DNA of 64,000 nucleotides from UBA10649 sp963700255. Lineage in GTDB: Bacteria > Actinomycetota > Actinomycetes > S36-B12. Both the position numbers and the translations under genes were made by a program. The stretch covers positions 124,001-188,000 of the forward strand of contig CAVOWW010000029.1 of the NCBI GenBank assembly GCA_963700255.1. Reading direction: 5' to 3'. Each line of letters begins with the position of its first letter. Within the stretch, counting starts at the first letter, position 1. A model generated the notes under the pieces. It made no database searches. It had not been told where the DNA came from and worked only from the letters and a program-made list of their open reading frames with translations. This document shows positions 58,497 through 64,000 of the stretch, piece by piece.

Positions 58497-59410
58497 GATT
58501 GAGCCATCCTGAAATCAAGCGTTCGACACTAGAGCGAAGCGCAAGCGAGGGCACTGCCCCGGTTTACTCGCGCTCGCCCTTGCAGGCATGCGTGAGCACT
58601 GCCCCGGTGTACCCTCGCCTGCGCTTCGCGTAGTGTGGGCCAGAGGGTATTCTCCTCATCGGCATTGTAGACAGGCGAAGCCGCCGGACAATCGGCACGG
58701 GCAGAACGTCTTGCCTAGCTTAACATCTCGGAGCGAATTGACCCCACGGTCGGCCAGCGAGATTCGTGTCAGCCAGGGCCAAGGCCGGGGGGGAGGGGGG
58801 GGAGTGGCACTCGGTCATGCGCCGTGCCGCTACAGTAAGTGCGTTGGCCGGAGGCGTGGTTGGGACGCTCCCTCCAGGAGGTGCTTATGGGGTTGGTTTC
58901 GCGATGGTCGTCGGCGGTCATGCAACAGGGCATCGATCACTTGCTCGGGCGTGGGTCAAATATGAGAGTTGGTATCGGCGCAGTGGGCGACAGTCGCCAC
59001 GAAACGCGCCATAGCGAGGCGCCTGTCCCGGTTTTCCCAGTCGTTTTCCAAGTCCATGCACAGCGAGTGAATGAAATCCAGAACAGGAACACAGCGAGCG
59101 ACGCGCCGTCGATGCAAGCACTGGTTGGCCTTCTGGCCGTCGCTTGCCGGCACATTGCGCAGGCACGGCGGCGAGGTCTCGCTTCCACTTTCATTTCACT
59201 ACCGGATTTGGCACAGCCGAGCCCAACGCCAGACAAGGTTCCCCCCTTCTGTCCAGCGTGCGAGGACTCGACGACAGGGTGCAGCTTCGCCTTTGCGGCG
59301 AGAATTCCGAAAACCCGGCTTGCCACGACCAAAGGCCGAGGGTTAGGATGAGATGGTTCGGACTTCGGTCCATATCATCCTACGGTCGTCGAACGAGTTG
59401 GGGACGGACC
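58497..59410. other. Intergenic region without a supported gene
   Basis: 914 bp. It holds an inverted repeat (58534-58629) and a G-rich run G7-A-G8 at 58787-58802. Short frames on both strands overlap each other without matching any family. On the minus strand 59153-58956 encodes DFIHSLCMDLENDWENRDRR, with plausible composition, and a second frame continues PTPEQVIDALLHDRR. This could be the remains of a broken gene. I assign no function. Confidence 0.5.
58534..58629. repeat. Inverted repeat with internal direct repeat
   Basis: Arms 58534-58551 (GCGAAGCGCAAGCGAGGG) and 58612-58629 pair at 17 of 18 positions across 60 nt. Inside, GCACTGCCCCGGT occurs twice (58551 and 58597), and a second short pair GCGAG/CTCGC is nested. 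It looks like a dispersed palindromic element near the start of the BON gene. Confidence 0.6.
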
Positions 59411-59716
59411 ATGATTCATTACACGTGCGATCTGTGCAAGCAGGAAATCGGCTGCGACGATTCGCTGCGTTACGTCGTAAAGATGGAAATCTATGCCGCG
59501 TTCGATCCGGTTGTCGTGGACGACGAAGACGACCGCGACCATTTGGAAGAAGTCCAGGAGATGCTCGATCGCCTCGACGACGCCGAGGATCCCAACCTCG
59601 GCGAAGACGTCTACCAGCAGTTGCGTTTCGACTTGTGCCCCGAGTGCCGTCGGAAATTCTCCCGCAATCCGCTGGGCCGCGACCTGGGCAAGATGTTCGA
59701 CCTGAGTTCGAACTAG
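59411..59716 (+). CDS. Small zinc-binding protein
   Basis: A 101-residue conserved-type protein. The N-terminus IHYTCDLCKQEIGCDDSLRY and the C-terminal LCPECRRKFSRNPLGRDLGK supply two CxxC pairs for one zinc. The middle is acidic and helical (DHLEEVQEMLDRLDDAED). I recall similar proteins from planctomycetes but no assigned function. The ATG at 59411 is the first codon. A hairpin follows 39 bp downstream. Confidence 0.75.
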   Translation: MIHYTCDLCKQEIGCDDSLRYVVKMEIYAAFDPVVVDDEDDRDHLEEVQEMLDRLDDAEDPNLGEDVYQQLRFDLCPECRRKFSRNPLGRDLGKMFDLSSN

Positions 59717-59754
59717 TACGGGTCGCGCATTCATTTGCAGGGTGGGTCGAGTCC

Positions 59755-59837
59755 GTAGGGTGGGCACTGCCCACGCAGTGGTTCACGGCTCGCCCAAAGT
59801 TCTCTTGAGTGCGTCCCGTGGGCAGTGCCCACCCTAC
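59755..59837. repeat. Hairpin repeat with 21-bp perfect arms
   Basis: Arms 59755-59775 (GTAGGGTGGGCACTGCCCACG) — given here by its 21 positions, key ends GTAGGGTGGG and GCCCACG — and 59817-59837 are exact complements around a 41-nt loop. It lies between two convergent genes and includes the stop codon of the minus-strand one, so it may act as a two-way terminator. It shares the GTAGGGTGGG end with the element at 63306. Confidence 0.75.
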
Positions 59838-61853
59838 GGTTTGTCCGCCGTGCGCAGGTACGGCACGGCGAGGTAGGCGGGGTGCACGTCCGCGCGCAGG
59901 AGGCCGAATCGCCTGGCCGCCTCGAGGAACATCGGCTCAATCCCGCGGCCCACTCCACCAGCATCGCGTGCTCGCGCAGGAGCGACTCGGTCGACCCGAT
60001 CCACTCCGGCGGGGCTTTGCCGACGGCCAGGGCGTCGCGAATCGCGGGAATCGCCTCCCGCGGCGGGCCCACCCGGCGATAACCTTCGCCCGCAAGCGGC
60101 GCCTCCGACTCGTCGTAGCTGTGCGTGCGGAAGGCGACAGCCTGGCCCGTACCATGCGGATGGAGGTTCAGCGCAGTACTTCGTCTGCTTGTCGACCAGC
60201 ACCAGCCACCATTCGTTGTGGGTGTTGTTGCGCGAGGCGAGGCTTGCGCACCCACGGCCGGCCGGGTCCGTCGGCGAAGAGGCTTTCGGCGCCGTCGACG
60301 GCCGCGAACTCCAGCGCGAAGTAGTCGAGGATGCTCGCCGACAGGTCGGGTGTGGAGAAGAACCGGCCGTCGATTCGCGGCTTGCCCTGCGGCTCGAACA
60401 CCGCGCCGATCACGCGGATCGCCTCGTCGTTGGGATGGTAGACGTAGTGCAGGCGGCCCTTTTCGTACATCGAGCCGTGGTCGGCGATCAGCAGCACGGC
60501 CGTGTCGCCCAGCGCCGGATCGGCCCGCAGCTCGGCGAGAAACTCCGCGACGCTCCGCCCGGCCGCGGCCAGTTCCTCGACCGTGGCCTTTGGCTCTGCG
60601 CCACCAGTTCGGCGAGCGAGGAGTCGTAGCGGTAGTCGGGGGAGACGTCGGGCGAGGCGCGCAAGGCCTTGTAGCTGGCCCGCGTGGGCCGCTCGAGGCG
60701 ATTGCGGATGGCAAGCCGCCAGTCGGCGTGGAAGATTGTCATCGTGGAGCCGCCGCGGCTTTGCATTTCCCGCAGTTGTGGCAGAAGGTAGCCGACCAGC
60801 ACGTTGTCGTAGGGCAGCACGTGGCGGCCGTTGAAGTAGTGCGGGATGTCGCCCAGAACTGCTTGCGGCCGTGCACCGGGGCCGGCCGCGTGTGCAAAAG
60901 CACGCAGTATTCCAGCCCCAGCCAGCAGCGGCAGCCACGCGTACTTCTCGGTCAACAGCAGCGACCGCAGGCCGCGGTAATCGTGGGCCTGGGCCTCGCT
61001 GCCCTCGGGGGTTCCGTTGCGGTGGTCGGTGATCCACCGCGTCCGCACGCCGCCTTGTTGCAGCACCACCGGCAGGCTGCCGCTCGGCACGGCGCCGGGC
61101 TGTCCGGCCCGCGCGGCGAATCGGCCCGTGTACAGCGATCCAAAGAAACGATGCGTGTAGGGCGCTGACCGTCCACAGGTCGGTCAGCAGATGCGATTGG
61201 CCGAGCACGTCGTCCCAGGGCGAGGCTTCGGCCTGCGGTTTGTACGCCCGCAGCATCTGGGCCGGCAGCCGGTCCAGCACGATGACGACGAGGTGTTTCG
61301 GCCGACGGTCGGCGGGCGGGGCGGTTCGCGGTGCGGGGCGGGGCAATGTGATTCCAGGCGATCATCGCCGGCACGCACACGACGACGATCCACAGCACCG
61401 CCTGCGAGAGTCGTTGCGACGCGCTCGACCAGCCGCTGCCGCTCCCGCAGCCAAAGGCACGCCGCCAGCGCGATGCCGGCGGCAGGCGGCGCCGGAGCCG
61501 GCCAGCCATCGCCCGATCGCGCCGCCGAGCATCGGGGCGGCCAGCGACAGAAAACAGTTCAAGACGGCCGCGGCCAGAACGAGCGTGTACAGGCGCGTGC
61601 AGTCCGCCAAAGAGCCGCGGGAGCAGGCGGCGTCCAGCGCGGTGAGGCCGGCCAGCGCGGCCGCCGGCAGGATCAACGCCAGGCCGACCGCGCCGAAATA
61701 AACGGCCAGGCTCCAGGCGTCGGAGTGCCAAAGCAGCGTGTCGGCGGCGGCCGCGTGAACTCCCGCCCACGCCAGAAGCGCCCCAAGCCAGAGCATCGCC
61801 AGGGCGGCGGCAAAACTCGGCGGCCTCGACGCCGCGGGGATCACTTCCGGCAC
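59834..61853 (-). CDS. Sulfatase-like membrane hydrolase, many frameshifts
   Basis: About 670 residues. Several N-terminal membrane helices (AALAMLWLGALLAWAGVHAA, then LAVYFGAVGLALILPAAALA and others) precede an alkaline-phosphatase-superfamily domain. That domain starts at KHLVVIVLDRLPAQMLRAYK (first metal Asp) and includes AVLLIADHGSMYEKG (Asp/His pair). The layout resembles LPS phosphoethanolamine transferases and sulfatase-like proteins. At least five indels between 60,150 and 61,420. The GTG at 61853 overlaps the methyltransferase end by 13 nt. Confidence 0.72.
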
Positions 61854-63252
61854 ACCAGGAGCCTCCGCGTATCGCGGTCTGAATCTAGAATGTCGATCTG
61901 CGCAAACCGCGTGCCCAGCGCCGCGACGACGCTCTCCAGGGTGTAGTCGATCTGCCGCCGCTGCGGCAGCCGCTCGATGTTGGCGTCGTCGCGGGCGACG
62001 AACTCGAAAAGCACCGCCCGCGTGCAGAGCGTGTCGACCAGCTCGACAATCCGCTCCCAGCTCTGGCGGCCGGTGAGGTGCAGATGGTGCATCAGGCCCA
62101 GGCACAGGACCATTTCCGATCGGGCCCGCTGTGGCAGACTCGGATATTGCTCGCCCAGGAATCCGAAGGCCGGCGTGGGGCAGAGCACGTCGCTCACCAG
62201 CGGCGTGACCGGCAGTTGCGATTGCCGGGCGGCGTGGAAGAGGGCCTCGATGCACGACGTGCTGCTGTCGACGCTCACCACCCGGGCCCCGCACTGGGCC
62301 GCCACCAGCGAGAACACGCCCGCGTTGCAGCCCAAGTCGAGCACCGTCTTCGGTTGAATCTTGCGCGACGATCCGCCGGACCGCGTCGATCTTGGCCTGC
62401 TTGTCGAACGCGGGGTTGATCTCGGCGTAGTAGTTTTTCCAGGGGTCGCCGTGCGACTCGAAATCGCACCGCCCGCAGCCTCGCCGCAAGCCGCGTAAAG
62501 AACCGCCGCCGCACCGCGGGCGTGAGGTGGTCGGCCATGCGGCGGTTCATCTCGCGGATCCGCCGCTTGAGGCCCTCGTGCTTTTGAAGCAGCCGGTCCA
62601 GCCGCCGCGCCAGCCCTAATCCCGGATGCCGCAGGCGATACATCGCCGGCGCCTCGCGATAGAAGGTGTCCAGGTCGATGCCGCCGAGGTTGTTGTACAG
62701 AAACGCCCGCGCAGCCGCCCCGCGGCCCAGCGACGCCAGCACCAGCGGTCGGTGGAAGAACGCCTCGAACTGTTCGTGCGCCGGCCAGAGCACTTCCGGA
62801 TCGGCGGGGACCAGCGAGGTCAAGTCGACGAACACCGGCCGGCTGCCCTCGAACAACACGTTCCAGGGATACGCGTCCTGCAAGAGCAAGCCCCGCTCGT
62901 TGACCGCCAAGGACAATTCCAGCGTGGCCAGGCCCGCCTCCCGAAGCATCGAGGGGCACCACTCCACGCAGTAGCTCAGCGGCCATACCCGCTGGTGCCG
63001 CAGCACCAAGCCCTCGGGCTCGCCCTCGAGGATGACCGAGGCCTTCTCGGTCGGCACCAGGTGGTGGTCCTCCAATTCGGCCAGCACGCCCTCGCGGAGC
63101 AACTCGCGGTAGAACGGCGCCTTGCCCGGATGAATGTAGCGATACACCTCGCCCTTGTGGTGAAACACGTAACCCTGAGGATCGACGTAGGACGACGCGT
63201 CCCGGCGAATGTCGTTTCGCGAGAGTACGGTTCGCAGCATTGCGGACTCCAT
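61841..63252 (-). CDS. Class I SAM methyltransferase with kinase-like N-terminal region, frameshifted
   Basis: About 470 residues. The C-terminal half is a Rossmann methyltransferase: KTVLDLGCNAGVFSLVAAQ (motif I), VVSVDSSTSCIEALF, MVLCLGLMHHLHL. The N-terminal half has an odd segment GLLLQDAYPWNVLFEGSRPV followed by FVDLTSLVP, which resembles the catalytic loop and DFG-like motif of aminoglycoside-kinase-type folds. Indels near 62,470 and 62,360. The ATG at 63252 is chosen; ATG at 63240 is an alternative. The substrate is unknown. Confidence 0.75.
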
Positions 63253-63305
63253 GCCATGTGCGCGGCGGTTGGGTGGGGTGCGTTTGCAGCAGGTCGAGCG
63301 CATCG

Positions 63306-63386
63306 GTAGGGTGGGTCGAGCGGAGCAAGCCCCACCATCCGCGTGCCAACATCTTGGTGGGGCTCGCTCCGCTCGACACACCCTAC
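63306..63386. repeat. Hairpin repeat with 32-bp arms
   Basis: Arms 63306-63337 and 63355-63386 pair at 30 of 32 positions around a 17-nt loop. The outer end is GTAGGGTG, the inner end GCCCCACCA. It lies between the methyltransferase and small membrane protein genes, both on the minus strand. It looks like a dispersed palindromic element of the same family as the one at 59755. Confidence 0.8.
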
Positions 63387-63391
63387 ACGGT

Positions 63392-63637
63392 TTATGCGGC
63401 GCGGCGTCGCGAGGGCGGTTCGGCGGCGGGCTCGGCCGGGGTTTCCTCCTGGTCGGCCGGCGAGGCCTTCCGGCCCGGCAACAACGACACGATCCACCGC
63501 CACGGTGCGGCCAGGTATGCCGTCATCGCCCCGAACAGGAAGACGAACACGGCCTGCAACGCCGTCGATACGATCCCTGGATCCACATAGCCGAGCGGCC
63601 CCGTCGGCGCCGACAGAAACAGCCACGAGGTCCACAT
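63392..63637 (-). CDS. Small membrane protein
   Basis: An 81-residue protein with one or two hydrophobic segments (VSTALQAVFVFLFGAMTAYL), an N-terminal LGYVDPG motif, and a charged tail SPADQEETPAEPAAEPPSRR. Short proteins with a YVDPG or YLGPG motif often accompany sulfatase or polysaccharide genes. It sits just upstream of the methyltransferase and sulfatase-like genes and may belong with them. ATG at 63637. Confidence 0.6.
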   Translation of the reverse strand: MWTSWLFLSAPTGPLGYVDPGIVSTALQAVFVFLFGAMTAYLAAPWRWIVSLLPGRKASPADQEETPAEPAAEPPSRRRAA

Positions 63638-64000
63638 CCTTGTGTGCCTCCCTTGGTTTGCGCCGCGTCGGCCCGAATCGGGCCACGCCGCCGAGTGCGG
63701 GTGTTTGCTTCTTCGCGCGTCGCTCCAACCGGAGAAACGTCGCGTCCCAAGGCCATTTGCCTCCATTGCCAAGTGGCAAAGGGGGCAAGGCGGGGACAGT
63801 TATAGGGCTGCGCGACAAGCACGGTCAAGATCAGTTTCGCAGCCCCGTCATGGTCCGGCTTTCCCCGTAGGCATGTTCAAACGTAACACAATCAGGGGGT
63901 TTGGAGGAGTAATCTACCCCGTGGTGTAGCTGGGACGGCAAGACGAAACGAAAACGGGCAAATTACACAGGCATTTCCGTCTCATCGCAGACCCCGGACG
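63638..64000. other. No gene recognised
   Basis: 363 bp at the window edge. It contains a short palindrome GGCCCGA/TCGGGCC near 63,670 and AT-richer sequence from 63,870. It probably holds the promoter region of the minus-strand small membrane protein. Nothing else is supported. Confidence 0.4.

Noticed and set aside
58839..59351. Plus-strand frame of 170 codons
   Set aside because: No ribosome-binding site, no family resemblance, and overlaps equally good frames on the other strand.

Overview
The window appears to be two genomes joined end to end. Bases 1 to about 53,515 are high-GC Actinomycetota DNA. Bases from about 53,515 to 64,000 are a different bacterium, most likely a planctomycete. 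I did not identify a genus for either part. No rRNA, tRNA, CRISPR array or insertion sequence was seen.

Actinobacterial part, 1-43 kb. Housekeeping genes follow an order close, as I recall it, to the Mycobacterium tuberculosis msrB-to-suhB region: msrB, DUF3000, RNase D, dxs, RNA methyltransferase, APC permease, the two TrkA proteins CeoB and CeoC, DUF3159, an OB-fold protein, DUF3710, dut, DUF3093, DUF4193 and suhB. Set among these are a fadA-fadB beta-oxidation operon, a GGDEF protein, a DUF222/HNH protein, aconitase and a TadE/TadG surface-protein pair. Next come sepH, thymidine kinase, a phosphodiesterase, DUF5998, an MFS transporter, a GNAT/acyl-CoA-synthetase fusion, psuG with a PfkB kinase, and a topoisomerase IV A subunit. 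Many genes start 6-8 nt downstream of a TANNNT or CANNNT hexamer with no Shine-Dalgarno sequence, so leaderless transcription looks common.

Actinobacterial part, 44-53.5 kb. A dense minus-strand block, with overlapping or nearly touching genes and one hairpin inside it, encodes in transcription order: an extradiol dioxygenase (VOC fold), a histidine phosphatase, the two halves of a PEP-synthase-like dikinase, a Rieske oxygenase, a small zinc-ribbon protein, a 2-keto-4-pentenoate hydratase-like protein, a HAD phosphatase and a FprA-type reductase. I read it as a catabolic operon that phosphorylates a phenolic substrate before oxygenating it. This is the most interesting part of the window.

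Planctomycete-like part, 53.5-64 kb. The flagellar export-gate genes fliO, fliP, fliQ, fliR and flhB run on the plus strand. They are followed by a BON-domain secreted protein, a small zinc-binding protein, a sulfatase-like membrane protein, a methyltransferase and a small membrane protein. Several long hairpin repeats lie between them.

Single-base frameshifts are scattered through well-conserved genes. They are sparse from 1 to 46 kb and dense from about 47 to 57 kb, around the junction. This pattern suggests uncorrected indels in a low-coverage, chimeric assembly rather than real pseudogenes. Genes hit this way are annotated over their reconstructed span.
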